Shown: positions 34,627 through 45,028, counted from the stretch's first letter. The stretch: 64,000 nt of DNA from Pseudomonadota bacterium (GCA_027620075.1 JAQCEY010000009.1:1-64000); one strand, 5' to 3'. A program made the numbers and translations. The notes: generated from the sequence alone by a model not told the origin.

Positions 34627-35889
34627 CTAAACCGCTTTTACTAAAGCATGCTTTTTCTTTCCTGACGATAATTTTATAACACCGTCACTATTGATAAAAC
34701 CAAGACCGATATTAATCATCTCGTCTTCAATCTTATTATCATTAATTTTTGCACCGCCGCCTTGTATCAATCTTTTTGCGGCTTTTCCCGAGTCTGCTAA
34801 ACCTGCCTGCATTAATATTTTAAAGGCGGGGATACCGATTTCCAGCTCTGCTTTAGCTATCTCCACCACCGGCAAAGAATCCCCTATGCCGCCTTGCTCG
34901 AAGGTTTTTCTGGCAGTTTCCTCAGAATCTTTAGCAGCCTGCTCGCCATGACATATCTTTGTTGCCTCATTTGCCAGAACTATTTTTGCACTATTAATAT
35001 CAGCACCTTCTAAAGCCTCTAATTTTTCAATTTCGGCAATATCAAGTTCGGTAAATAACCTCAAAAACCTTCCGACATCTTTATCTTCGGTATTACGCCA
35101 GAACTGCCAATAATCATACGGCGATACCATATCTTCAGTCAGCCACACCGCACCTTGTGCCGTCTTCCCCATCTTTGCACCTGACGCAGTTGTTATAAGT
35201 GGCGTTGTAAGCCCGTAAACATTCCTTTCTTCGCCCTCACTAGGGTGCAGCCTCTTTTGCAGGTCAATCCCGTTTATAATATTACCCCATTGGTCGGAAC
35301 CGCCGATTTGTACCCTACAACCATGTTTATTATATAACTCAACAAAGTCATATGCCTGCAATATCATGTAGTTAAATTCAAGGAAGCTTAAATTCTGCTC
35401 TCTATCCAGACGCATTTTCACGCTTTCAAAACTAAGCATACGGTTAACTGAGAAATGCGAGCCGATATCACGCAGGAAATCTATATATTTTAAACTGCCA
35501 AGCCAATCGTCATTATTAACTAAAATGGCATCTGTATCGCCACCTCCGAATTTTATGAACTTACCCAAAAGGCTTTTTATACCGTCCATATTTTTTCGGA
35601 TACTATCGGAAGTCTGCAACTTTCTTGTTTCATCTTTACCCGAAGGATCGCCTACTTTCGTAGTCCCTCCGCCTAAAAGGACTATCGGCTTATGACCGCA
35701 TTTTTGCAGCCATCTTAATATCATTATCTGGATAAGGCTTCCCACATGCAAACTGGTTGCCGTACAGTCAAAACCGATATAAACACGCTGACCCTTTGTC
35801 GATAATAATTTATCCAGCCCATCTTCATCGGTACATTGATGAAAAAAACCACGCTCATTAAAAATTTTAAAAAATTCCGATTTTGCCAT
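34627..35889 (-). CDS. tyrS: Tyrosyl-tRNA synthetase
   Basis: Class I aminoacyl-tRNA synthetase that charges tRNA-Tyr. The HIGH-type motif appears as LHVGSLIQI (about residue 46), the tyrosine-binding QAYDFVELY and [10 protein letters not shown] are present, and the KMSKS-type loop is KMGKT. The C-terminal S4-like RNA-binding domain follows (about 355-420, [20 protein letters not shown]). Length of 420 residues is normal. It is followed by tatA and preceded by the sco gene at 9 bp. Confidence 0.97.
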   Translation of the reverse strand: MAKSEFFKIFNERGFFHQCTDEDGLDKLLSTKGQRVYIGFDCTATSLHVGSLIQIMILRWLQKCGHKPIVLLGGGTTKVGDPSGKDETRKLQTSDSIRKNMDGIKSLLGKFIKFGGGDTDAILVNNDDWLGSLKYIDFLRDIGSHFSVNRMLSFESVKMRLDREQNLSFLEFNYMILQAYDFVELYNKHGCRVQIGGSDQWGNIINGIDLQKRLHPSEGEERNVYGLTTPLITTASGAKMGKTAQGAVWLTEDMVSPYDYWQFWRNTEDKDVGRFLRLFTELDIAEIEKLEALEGADINSAKIVLANEATKICHGEQAAKDSEETARKTFEQGGIGDSLPVVEIAKAELEIGIPAFKILMQAGLADSGKAAKRLIQGGGAKINDNKIEDEMINIGLGFINSDGVIKLSSGKKKHALVKAV

Positions 35890-35898
35890 TATTTTATC

Positions 35899-36513
35899 TT
35901 ATTGAATAAACTTCTTTAAACCACTTATTATTTCCGAAATATCCTGACCATGATTAAAATGACCTATATATTTACCGTCTTTACCCATTAAATATATATA
36001 GGCGGTATGGTCCATTAAATATTCCTGCAAATCTTCCGCCTGTGCTTCCTTATAATATACCCTGTAAGCATTCGCAACTGAAGCTATTTGTTCAGGAGTT
36101 CCGGTTAAAGCCTGAAATTTAGGGTGAAAATTAGCTATAAACGGCTTTATATTTTCCACGGTATCCCTTTTAGGGTCAATCGTTATGAAGATCGGCTGTA
36201 TTTTTTCTGCCATTTCCTCACCTACTCCGGCAATTGACAAAGAAATATTGTTCATATCCGTAGGGCAAATCATAGGGCAGTTTGTAAAACCAAAATATAC
36301 CAACATATATTTGCCTAAGAAATCCTTGTCGGTTACTGTTTCCCCGTCCTGATTCGTAAGCGAGAAAGACCCGCCTATAAGAACCTCGCCTTTACCTTCT
36401 TCGCCAACGGGTATATCAGGACTTACCGCAGGTTTTACCCATGTAGTATATATTTTCATTGTTATAACCAACGCTATGGCAGGTATGAATATATATTTAA
36501 AAGTATTAAACAT
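35899..36513 (-). CDS. SCO1/SenC copper chaperone
   Basis: A 204-residue membrane-anchored thioredoxin-fold protein needed to build the copper A centre of cytochrome c oxidase. A single N-terminal membrane helix is followed by the copper ligands: CPMIC in YFGFTNCPMICPTDM and the distal histidine in DHTAYIYLMG. The rest of the fold (IDPKRDTVENIKPF) fits the family. It implies an aerobic respiratory chain. It lies 2 bp after hemB and upstream of tyrS; haem and oxidase assembly genes thus sit together. Confidence 0.93.
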   Translation of the reverse strand: MFNTFKYIFIPAIALVITMKIYTTWVKPAVSPDIPVGEEGKGEVLIGGSFSLTNQDGETVTDKDFLGKYMLVYFGFTNCPMICPTDMNNISLSIAGVGEEMAEKIQPIFITIDPKRDTVENIKPFIANFHPKFQALTGTPEQIASVANAYRVYYKEAQAEDLQEYLMDHTAYIYLMGKDGKYIGHFNHGQDISEIISGLKKFIQ

Positions 36514-36515
36514 TG

Positions 36516-37544
<1,029 letters not shown>

Positions 37545-37639
37545 TTAATTAAGTAAGCACAAATGCTGTTTTATATAGAATTTTTGACCTTTTGTCACTT
37601 AATAACTTGTTGTTTTAATAATAAAATAAATGATAAAAA

Positions 37640-38113
37640 ATGCGACTTATAACTATATTTATAATTTTGTTCTCACCTATATTTGCACATGCCGATTCTA
37701 ACGCAAAAGTGCCTTATTTTGCTTCTATCAAAGCAGGAGAAGCAAATGTGCGTACAGGTCCCAGCGTGCGTTATCCCATTCAATGGGTTTACCAAAGAGA
37801 AAGCTGGCCTGTTGAAGTTACCGCTACCTTTGAGGGCTGGAGGAAAATACGTGACATAAAAGGGGAAGCCGGCTGGATTCACGAAAGCCTTTTAACAGGC
37901 AAGCGAAACGCCGTTATCAGTACGCATGGCGTACAGGAGATTTACCGCCTACCTATGAACAATACCAAAGTTGTTGCGATTGCCGAAAGCGGAGTTGTAG
38001 CAGAGCTTGAAGAATGTAAAAAACAATGGTGCAAGGTTGCCGTTGAAAAAAAAGAAGGCTGGATAGAATCAAAATACCTGTGGGGCGTTAAATCTGACGA
38101 GGTTTTTGATTAA
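37640..38113 (+). CDS. Exported protein with two SH3-like domains
   Basis: A 157-residue periplasmic protein. A signal peptide ends at about residue 18 (FSPIFAHADS). Two bacterial SH3-like repeats follow: AGEANVRTGPSVRYPIQWVY to EAGWIHESLL (about 30-82), and a second degenerate one ending KKEGWIESKYLWGV. This is the DUF1058-like arrangement common in alphaproteobacteria. SH3b domains usually bind peptidoglycan or wall-associated proteins. It converges on ileS with 15 bp between the two stops. Confidence 0.85.
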   Translation: MRLITIFIILFSPIFAHADSNAKVPYFASIKAGEANVRTGPSVRYPIQWVYQRESWPVEVTATFEGWRKIRDIKGEAGWIHESLLTGKRNAVISTHGVQEIYRLPMNNTKVVAIAESGVVAELEECKKQWCKVAVEKKEGWIESKYLWGVKSDEVFD

Positions 38114-38128
38114 GTTCTTTTTTGCCAC

Positions 38129-41100
38129 CTAAGCCACCCTACTCAAACCAATCACCACATCAGCACCATCTATCTTTTGTTCAAAACGGTGGTTACAATT
38201 ATCAGCTTTTGCAGCAGATACCGAGTCAGCCAATGTCTGCTCCGCTATATAGCCGTTAAAGCCGTTTAGTGCCTCAACAACATTATTATTATCGGTTTCA
38301 ACATTCAGATTTATACGGTCGGTTATATTCAAATCGGCATCTTTACGTGACTGCTGAACAAGGCGAACTAAATCTCTGGCAACACCTTCTATTTTCAGTT
38401 CGTTGGTAACATTTAAATCCAAAAGCACCAATGCATCATTAGTAGAAAGTGCCTGCGCCCCACCTTTTGACCTCGGCTCCAGTGCAAGTGAACACTCCTC
38501 ACCTGTCAGCACTTCTCCCACAGCTTCGATTTTACCGTCAGGAAGCTGTTTCCACTCACCTTTTTTGGTAGCTGCTATTATATCTTTCATTTTGGCAGGA
38601 AGCCTTTTTCCCAGCACAGGGAAATTAACCTTCAACCTTAAATCGGCAAATTCTTCAACATTGCTACTGAATTTAACCTCTTTAACATTAACCTCATCTT
38701 TTATCAGGTCGGCGTAATCCTCAAGCCTTTGCGGCTCAGGGTCTATTATAGTTAAGCTTGCAAGAGGCTGCCTTACACGAATATTTTCCGCACCACGGAT
38801 AGACAAAGCGGCATTACAAGCATCACGCACCCTATCCATATCATGCATCAGGTGAGCTTCGTCTAAAACATCGGACATATCGGGGAAATCCGCCAGATGC
38901 ACCGACGTTGCTCCCTCGCCTTCTATCCCCTGCCATATCTCTTCAGACAACAAAGGCAATAGAGGGCTTATCGCACGACACATTATATTAAGCACCGTAT
39001 AAAGCGTATTATAAGCTTCAAACTTATCGCTATCTTGTTCCGAACGCCAGAAACGCTCTTTATTACGCCTGATATACCAGTTATTCAGCACCTCAAAGAA
39101 ATCCTCAACCGCCTTGCACGCATTGGGCGTATCGTAAGCGTCCATTTGTGCCTCAATATCGGTAACAGCACTCTTACACTTAGCCAATATATACCTGTCC
39201 ATAAGGTTATCAGACGACGGTTTGAACCTCGCTTTAACCCCGTCGGCATTGGCGTATAATGTAAAGAAGCTATAGCTATTCCATATCGGTTTCATCACAA
39301 GGCGTACAGCATCACGAACCATATTGCCTTCTTTGTCGATTAGCAACTCACCGCCATGCATAATAGGCGCGGATATCATCACCCAACGCATAGCATCAGA
39401 GCCAAACTTATCAAACACGTCCATAGGGTCTGCATAGTTATTCAAACGCTTGGAAAGCTTTTGCCCCTTATCGTCCAATACTACGCCATGACAAATTACA
39501 TTCTTAAACGGCGGACGGTCAAACAACGCTGTAGATAACACCATAAGGGTATAAAACCAGCCACGAGTTTGTGCCACATATTCCACAATAAAATCCGCAG
39601 GGAAATGACTTTCAAACCATTCTTTATTCTCAAATGGATAATGTGCTTGTGCATATGGCATTGAACCTGATTCAAACCAGCAGTCAAAAACATCTTCGAC
39701 TCTGCGAAGTGTATAATTGGAATCTTCAGGGTCAGGCTTGGTCAGAGTATCAATAAAAGGTCTGTGCAAATCATCAACCGGCTTGCCAAAAAAATCCTCC
39801 AACTCTTTGATACTTCCGAATACATATAGCTTTTTATTCTTAGGATTATCCGAACGCCAGATAGGTATCGGCGAACCCCAAAAACGGTTACGTGAAATCG
39901 ACCAGTCACGGGCATTTTCCAGCCACTTACCGAACTGCCCGTCTTTAATATGATTAGGTATCCAATTAATTTGCTGATTAAGTTCAACCATACGGTCTTT
40001 AAACTTAGTAACTTCCACATACCAGCTAGGCACAGCCTTATATATAAGCGGAGTATCTGTTCTCCAGCAATGCGGATAGTTGTGTTTGTAATCCTCAGAT
40101 TTTATTAACTGCCCCTTTTGTTTCAGGTAATTTATAATACGCAGGTTCACTAGCCCATTATCTTGTAACTGCTTTTCTTTATATGGCTCATCTTCTGCTT
40201 TGCCTTCGGTTTGGGCAATAACATTCAAGCCTTTTAGGTATAGGGCATTTTTCAAAATATCATTTCCAAGGAAATCCGAGTTTATTTCGATTAATGTTGA
40301 TTCTCCGACTTTGTATTCGGAAGTTATATTGCCATCTCTGGTATAGGAAATGTTATCTGTTACTTTTAAATATTCTTTACAGTCGATCAATACATTCCGG
40401 TTCTCTGGAATTATATAACAAACCTTTTCACCTTGCAGCTCAGCCGAAGCTACTCCCCCCTTGAGGGGGAGTTGAGATTGCACAGCAATCTCGTGGGGGG
40501 AGTTTTTCACATCTTGACTATACCCCCCACGGTCAGTGGCTTCGCCCCTGCCCAACTCCCCCTCAGGGGGGGAGTAGTTTTTTGTTAGGCATATAAATTT
40601 ATCTTCAATATTAACGCAATCATCACCATGCTTGCTTGTTAGTATGTAATATTTATCGGCATCGGGTGCGTCTTCCGGTTTATTATCAAGCGAATATACT
40701 ATAACCCCTTCGGTTTCATCATAAATCGGAAGATTTATATTTTTTCTATCTATTATTCCAAATAGCTCTTCAGTATATCTTCCTGCATGGTCAACAGGGC
40801 ATATAACTTGCGTTTTAGAGTCAGAAAGCCCTGCAATATTTTCTTTTTTACATGCGTCAAAGTCATCTTCACCAAATCCGGGGGCAAGGTGAACTATTCC
40901 TGTTCCGTCACCTTCTGCTACAAAATCGGCAGATATTATTTTGAAGGCGTTTTCAATTCCTACCAAATCAAAATAAGGAAATAATGGTTTGTATGATAGA
41001 CCGACTAGATTGGAGCCTTTAAGTCTTTTAAATTCTTGCTCATCATCTGTCGACAAATCTTTTGCATATTTAGCAACAGAACTCTTTGCCAATATATAAC

Positions 41101-42373
41101 AAACCTTCTTACTCCCCCCTAGAGGGGGAGTTGATAAATTACAAGGTAATTTATCGTGGGGGGTTTTTGAGGAGTCATTTTTCAAGAAATCCAATATTTT
41201 CTCAACAACCCCTTCAACATTTTCGTTAACCTCATTATTCCAAAAACGCAGAACTCTATAGCCTTTGGACTTTAAAAAATCAGTCCTTTTTTCATCATAT
41301 TCTTTTTGCTCAGCATGCTGACTTCCATCTAGCTCAATAACCAAATTTGCAGCAGGGCAGAAAAAATCGACAATATATTTATCTATAGGCTGTTGCCTGC
41401 GGAATCTAAAACCATCTAGCTGTTTTCCGCTTAAATATTTCCAAAGTTTAGATTCTTCTTTTGTAGATTCTTTTCTAAGCTCTCTCGCCCGATCAAGTGC
41501 TTCCTGATTATACCCCCCACGGTCAGCGGCTTCGCCCCTGCCCGACTCCCCCTCAGGGGGGGAGTAATTTTCTTCCACAACCACACAAGCATACTCAATC
41601 CCCTCGCCTACTGCTAAAGCTAAATTACTTGGCAAAGTCCAAGGCGTAGTTGTCCATGCCAGCACTTTATATTCATCAGCTTCCGGGGCATTTTGCGGCT
41701 TTTCATTCAAGGTGAACGCAACCGTAATCGCCTTATCCGTCCTCTCACGATAAGAATTATCCATTCTGGTTTCAAAGTTAGAAAGTGGAGTTTCGCATGC
41801 CCATGAATACGGCATAACACGCATAGATTCATAAACTAAGCCTTTATCATAAAGCTGTTTGAACGCCCATAAAACAGACTCCATATAGCCTGTATCCATC
41901 GTTTTATAGTCATTTTCAAAATCAACCCAACGAGCCTGACGATTTACATATTTCTCCCACTCGCCTGAGAATTTCATCACCGATGTGCGGCACTTTTCGT
42001 TAAATTTATCTATTCCATATTCAACGATTTTATGACGACCTGAAATACCCAGCTCCTTTTCAGCACCCATTTCAGCCGGCAACCCGTGGCAATCCCAACC
42101 GAAACGACGTTCTACTTTTTTGCCTTTGACGGTCTGATAACGGGCAAAGATATCTTTTACAAACCCTGTCAGCAAATGCCCGTAGTGAGGCAACCCGTTG
42201 GCAAACGGAGGGCCGTCATAGAAAATAAACTCATTATCCTTGCCGTCTTTTTTAGCATCTCTGTTATCAACAGAGTCCTCAAAACACTTATTTTCGTTCC
42301 ATAATTTAATTATGTTCTCTTCCAATTTCGGAAAATCAGGGTTGGAATTAACTTCAGGATAATATTTTTTCAT
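38129..42373 (-). CDS. ileS: Isoleucyl-tRNA synthetase with two in-frame palindromic-element insertions, one carrying a DUF559 domain
   Basis: Class I synthetase of 1414 residues, against about 930-1100 in most bacteria. Motifs: HIGH type FANGLPHYGH (residues 58-66), the editing-domain threonine-rich WTTTPWTLPSNLAL, FGEDDFDAC, KHNYPHCWR, and the KMSKS loop KLSKR (about residue 970). The anticodon-binding end (IRVRQPLASL, VVQQSRK-like VRLVQQSRKDADL) is intact. Residues about 269-422 (element 41109-41567) and 599-642 (element 40450-40577) are foreign insertions in the editing region between HIGH and KMSKS. The first contains a DUF559 nuclease-like domain. The frame is open throughout. ATG 42373 is chosen because the family starts near KKYYPEV; a frame open to 42433 has no support. 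The sequence resembles the eukaryote-like IleRS type. Confidence 0.95.
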   Translation of the reverse strand: MKKYYPEVNSNPDFPKLEENIIKLWNENKCFEDSVDNRDAKKDGKDNEFIFYDGPPFANGLPHYGHLLTGFVKDIFARYQTVKGKKVERRFGWDCHGLPAEMGAEKELGISGRHKIVEYGIDKFNEKCRTSVMKFSGEWEKYVNRQARWVDFENDYKTMDTGYMESVLWAFKQLYDKGLVYESMRVMPYSWACETPLSNFETRMDNSYRERTDKAITVAFTLNEKPQNAPEADEYKVLAWTTTPWTLPSNLALAVGEGIEYACVVVEENYSPPEGESGRGEAADRGGYNQEALDRARELRKESTKEESKLWKYLSGKQLDGFRFRRQQPIDKYIVDFFCPAANLVIELDGSQHAEQKEYDEKRTDFLKSKGYRVLRFWNNEVNENVEGVVEKILDFLKNDSSKTPHDKLPCNLSTPPLGGSKKVCYILAKSSVAKYAKDLSTDDEQEFKRLKGSNLVGLSYKPLFPYFDLVGIENAFKIISADFVAEGDGTGIVHLAPGFGEDDFDACKKENIAGLSDSKTQVICPVDHAGRYTEELFGIIDRKNINLPIYDETEGVIVYSLDNKPEDAPDADKYYILTSKHGDDCVNIEDKFICLTKNYSPPEGELGRGEATDRGGYSQDVKNSPHEIAVQSQLPLKGGVASAELQGEKVCYIIPENRNVLIDCKEYLKVTDNISYTRDGNITSEYKVGESTLIEINSDFLGNDILKNALYLKGLNVIAQTEGKAEDEPYKEKQLQDNGLVNLRIINYLKQKGQLIKSEDYKHNYPHCWRTDTPLIYKAVPSWYVEVTKFKDRMVELNQQINWIPNHIKDGQFGKWLENARDWSISRNRFWGSPIPIWRSDNPKNKKLYVFGSIKELEDFFGKPVDDLHRPFIDTLTKPDPEDSNYTLRRVEDVFDCWFESGSMPYAQAHYPFENKEWFESHFPADFIVEYVAQTRGWFYTLMVLSTALFDRPPFKNVICHGVVLDDKGQKLSKRLNNYADPMDVFDKFGSDAMRWVMISAPIMHGGELLIDKEGNMVRDAVRLVMKPIWNSYSFFTLYANADGVKARFKPSSDNLMDRYILAKCKSAVTDIEAQMDAYDTPNACKAVEDFFEVLNNWYIRRNKERFWRSEQDSDKFEAYNTLYTVLNIMCRAISPLLPLLSEEIWQGIEGEGATSVHLADFPDMSDVLDEAHLMHDMDRVRDACNAALSIRGAENIRVRQPLASLTIIDPEPQRLEDYADLIKDEVNVKEVKFSSNVEEFADLRLKVNFPVLGKRLPAKMKDIIAATKKGEWKQLPDGKIEAVGEVLTGEECSLALEPRSKGGAQALSTNDALVLLDLNVTNELKIEGVARDLVRLVQQSRKDADLNITDRINLNVETDNNNVVEALNGFNGYIAEQTLADSVSAAKADNCNHRFEQKIDGADVVIGLSRVA
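40450..40577 (-). repeat. Short family B element inside ileS
   Basis: The ends CTACTCCCCCC (40450) and GGGGGGGAGTAG (to 40577) are inverted repeats. The left arm is CTACTCCCCCCTTGAGGGGG, then the variable hairpin GAGATTGC-ACA-GCAATCTC, then GTGGGGGG. The right arm (about 40530-40577) is nearly identical to that of the long element at 41109-41567. It is translated as part of IleRS (NYSPPEGELGRG and on). It has no room for a nuclease and looks like an internally deleted copy. Confidence 0.9.
41109..41567 (-). mobile_element. Long family B element inside ileS, encoding a DUF559 nuclease-like domain in frame
   Basis: Ends TTACTCCCCCC (41109) and GGGGGGGAGTAA (to 41567) are inverted repeats bounding 459 bp, exactly 153 codons. 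The left arm carries GATAAATTAC-AAG-GTAATTTATC as its variable hairpin, then GTGGGGGG. Between the arms lies a DUF559 sequence in the ileS frame: ARELRKESTKEESKLWKYL, GFRFRRQQPIDKYIVDFFC, LVIELDGSQHAEQ and GYRVLRFWNNEV. DUF559 has the fold of Vsr-like PD-(D/E)XK endonucleases; the expected acidic residues (Asp in VDFF, Glu/Asp in IELDG) and the conserved QH are all present. No intein splice motifs are seen, so the domain probably stays in the synthetase. Confidence 0.88.
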
Positions 42374-42778
42374 AACGCCAATTTTAATATGATAAAAGAA
42401 GACGTATAATACAAAAAAATTAAGAATATGCAAGGCTATAAAGAATGTTATTCAGCCTTGTCGCCTCTTGATTTTATGCCGCTCAAACACTCAAATAACA
42501 ACACCTTTATCGCAACGAAAAGCAGTATAAACGGGCTTAATAAAATACAGAATATGCTTAAAATATACCCCACGAGAACACCACATAGTTGCATACATAG
42601 AAAAATCACACAACCTAGTGTAGTTTGAAAAATTTTCTATGCAACCGAAATATTTGGAATTTTTGTATTTTTATCTTATAATAAATATTGTCATGCTGAA
42701 TTTTTTCAGCATCTTCTATAAAAAACATAGACTCTGAAACAAGTTCAGAGTGACACACTCAAACAAAGCAGGCAAAGT
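42374..42778. other. 405-bp intergenic region between ileS and the ETF-QO gene
   Basis: The genes diverge here, so both promoters must lie in it. An open frame at 42428-42628 has no ribosome binding site, no recognisable family, and lies head-to-head over the ileS upstream region; I do not call it. A palindromic repeat (42690-42755) lies near the right end. Confidence 0.55.
42690..42755. repeat. Palindromic repeat GTCATGCTGAA...
   Basis: Two hairpins: GCTGAA-TTTT-TTCAGC and CTCTGAA-ACAAG-TTCAGAG, bounded by GTCAT and GTGACA. A related single-hairpin copy is at 48890-48917. Confidence 0.7.
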
Positions 42779-44383
42779 ATGTCACGTGAAAAAATGGATT
42801 TTGATGTTGTAATTGTAGGTGCAGGCCCTTCTGGGCTATCGGCTGCAATAAAGTTAAAACAAGAATCCCCTGATTCCACTATTGTTATAGTGGAAAAAGG
42901 TGCGGAAGTAGGTTCGCATATATTATCGGGAGCGGTTATTGAACCACGCTCCCTTAACGAATTGATACCTAACTGGAAAGAAAAACAAGCCCCACTGACC
43001 ACCAAAGCAAAAGAAGATAACTTCTTTTTCCTTACTGAAAAAGGCAGCCTCCGACTGCCCGTTCCACCACAGGCGAATAATCATGGCAATTACATTATAT
43101 CACTTGGCAATTTCTGCCGTTGGCTGGCACAGCAGGCGATGGATATGGGAGTTGAAATTTATCCCGGTTTTGCTGCATCTGAAATACTATACGAAAATGA
43201 TAAAGTAGTAGGCATAGCAACAGGAGATATGGGAGTTTCAAAATCGGGAGAAAAGAAAGACTCTTATCAACAAGGAGTGGAGCTGAGAGGAAAATATACA
43301 TTATTTGCAGAAGGTTGCCGAGGCTCTTTAACGCAAGACCTTTTTGATAAATTCAAACTTCGTGAAAATTGTGACCCGCAAACATACGGAATGGGCATTA
43401 AAGAATTATGGGAAGTACCGACAGAAGTCCATAAACAAGGATTAATAACCCACACCATAGGGTGGCCGCTTGATAAAAACACTTATGGCGGCTCATTCAT
43501 GTATCACCTTGAAGATAATCAGGTGGCTATCGGTTTTGTGGTCGGGCTTGACTACCAAAACCCTTACCTTAGTCCTTATGAAGAATTTCAGCGTTTTAAA
43601 ACCCACCCGAAGATACGCCCTATATTAGAAAACGGCAAACGTATCTCATATGGTGCAAGGGCATTAAACGAGGGGGGATTACAATCTATTCCTGATTTGG
43701 TATTCGCAGGAGGAGCTATCATAGGCTGTGGGGCAGGCTTTATGAATGTTCCTAAAATAAAGGGTACTCACACGGCAATGAAATCGGGAATGCTGGCGGC
43801 TGAAGCTGTCGCAAAAGCCTTAAAAGGAGAAGCTGACGACCTTTCATCATACGCAGATAGCCTGAAAAAATCATGGGTATATTCAGAACTGAAAAAAGTA
43901 CGCAATATACGCCCTGCATTCAAATGGGGCTTATGGAAAGGGTTGGCACATTCGGCACTTAGCACGGCGTTAGTAGGTCTTGAGCCATGGACATTAAAGA
44001 ATCATGCCGACCATGACTCCTTAAAAAAGGCTTCAGACTGCAAGAAAATTGAATATCCGAAACCTGACGGTAAAGTTACGTTTGACCGCCTGACATCCGT
44101 TCAGCTATCTAACACCAACCACACAGAAGACCAGCCTGTGCATTTAACTTTGAAAGATAAAGATGTTCCGACTAATTTAAACTTACCTGAATATGACGGT
44201 CCGGAACAAAGATACTGCCCTGCCGGAGTGTATGAGTATATTCAAGATGGTGTGGGCAAAAAACTACAGATAAATGCACAAAATTGTGTGCATTGTAAAA
44301 CATGCGATATTAAAGACCCGACTCAAAACATAAAATGGATCTGCCCGGAGGGAAGCGGAGGCCCACGATATCCGAATATGTAA
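42779..44383 (+). CDS. Electron transfer flavoprotein-ubiquinone oxidoreductase
   Basis: A membrane-associated iron-sulphur flavoprotein that passes electrons from reduced ETF to ubiquinone. The FAD-binding VGAGPSGLSAAIKL is at the N-terminus, the quinone-binding region lies in the middle (GWPLDKNTYGGSFMYHLE), and the C-terminal 4Fe-4S ligands are CVHCKTCDIKDP with the earlier CPAGVYEY cysteine. Length of 534 residues is normal. The likely start is ATG 42779 (SREKMDFDVVIV); ATG 42794 is an alternative. It completes the pathway begun by etfB/etfA, which lie 12 kb away in the window. Confidence 0.95.
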   Translation: MSREKMDFDVVIVGAGPSGLSAAIKLKQESPDSTIVIVEKGAEVGSHILSGAVIEPRSLNELIPNWKEKQAPLTTKAKEDNFFFLTEKGSLRLPVPPQANNHGNYIISLGNFCRWLAQQAMDMGVEIYPGFAASEILYENDKVVGIATGDMGVSKSGEKKDSYQQGVELRGKYTLFAEGCRGSLTQDLFDKFKLRENCDPQTYGMGIKELWEVPTEVHKQGLITHTIGWPLDKNTYGGSFMYHLEDNQVAIGFVVGLDYQNPYLSPYEEFQRFKTHPKIRPILENGKRISYGARALNEGGLQSIPDLVFAGGAIIGCGAGFMNVPKIKGTHTAMKSGMLAAEAVAKALKGEADDLSSYADSLKKSWVYSELKKVRNIRPAFKWGLWKGLAHSALSTALVGLEPWTLKNHADHDSLKKASDCKKIEYPKPDGKVTFDRLTSVQLSNTNHTEDQPVHLTLKDKDVPTNLNLPEYDGPEQRYCPAGVYEYIQDGVGKKLQINAQNCVHCKTCDIKDPTQNIKWICPEGSGGPRYPNM

Positions 44384-44389
44384 GCTGAA

Positions 44390-44575
44390 TTAAACAGCGT
44401 CCCACATTAACGGCTTACCGGACTTATCTTCTGCCATTTTGCCGTCATCAAACTGTACGGCGATATATTTTCCGTGTCCGACATGCGTACCGACGTAAAG
44501 AACCGGCTTAACAGGCTTTCCGTTGTAAGTTTTAACTTCAGCTTTCACACGCTTTGCAGGGTTATTCTTAGACAT
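44390..44575 (-). CDS. Small conserved-looking hypothetical protein, 61 residues
   Basis: A basic N-terminus (SKNNPAKRVKAEVKTYNGKP) is followed by a short beta-rich domain with YVGTHVGHGKYIAVQFDDGK and the ending GKPLMWDAV. I recall similar small alphaproteobacterial proteins but no named family. The ATG at 44575 was preferred over one at 44590 because of the upstream GGTGGTAA. It converges on the ETF-QO gene with 6 bp between the stops. Confidence 0.65.
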   Translation of the reverse strand: MSKNNPAKRVKAEVKTYNGKPVKPVLYVGTHVGHGKYIAVQFDDGKMAEDKSGKPLMWDAV

Positions 44576-44653
44576 AACAATTACCACCAATTAAAAAATT
44601 TGAGTAGTAGCTTTTAAAGCTTTTAACATACTTTGTCAAGTATATTAAAAAAA

Positions 44654-45028
44654 TCACATATCAATTTTCTTTTTACCAAGAAGTAGTAGTGCAAAGTTAC
44701 GCCCTGACCTTAATACGGGATATAGTACTTTAGAAATCCTTCTTGATTTGAACACGAATCTGTTAAACCTGTTAAACCAGTTAGCACTAGTAGACATCAA
44801 AGCCAGCTTGTGAATACATTCGTCACCATGATAAACATCGTCATCAATTATAAGAGCCATGCCCTCATCTAGCGTATATCCCTTTTCATGGATTTTTTTT
44901 ATTATATCCGAATCATTACTTAAGGTACGGGCATCAATAATTTTTACCACCCCGCCCGTTTCTTTCAAGCGGAGTAATCTTACATAGCGTGAACAAAACG
45001 GGCATTCTCCGTCATAAACTATATACAT
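44654..45028 (-). CDS. DCC-family thiol-disulfide oxidoreductase-like protein (DUF393)
   Basis: A 124-residue protein starting MYIVYDGECPFCSRYVRLLR. The DxxCxxC signature (DGECPFC) of DUF393 is clear, resembling a thioredoxin-like CxxC active site. Such proteins are commonly encoded next to membrane proteins of the HTTM/vitamin-K-carboxylase-like group, as here. Substrates are unknown. Its ATG overlaps the stop of the membrane protein gene (TGATG), so the two are translationally coupled. Confidence 0.88.
   Translation of the reverse strand: MYIVYDGECPFCSRYVRLLRLKETGGVVKIIDARTLSNDSDIIKKIHEKGYTLDEGMALIIDDDVYHGDECIHKLALMSTSANWFNRFNRFVFKSRRISKVLYPVLRSGRNFALLLLGKKKIDM

Noticed and set aside
41109-41567. 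Intein or group I/II intron in ileS
   Set aside because: No N-terminal Cys/Ser block A, no C-terminal His-Asn splice block and no intron core; the insertion is continuous with the reading frame and bounded by palindromes.
42428-42628. Open frame of 66 codons upstream of the ETF-QO gene
   Set aside because: No ribosome binding site, no family resemblance, overlaps the ileS upstream region; a chance frame is likelier.
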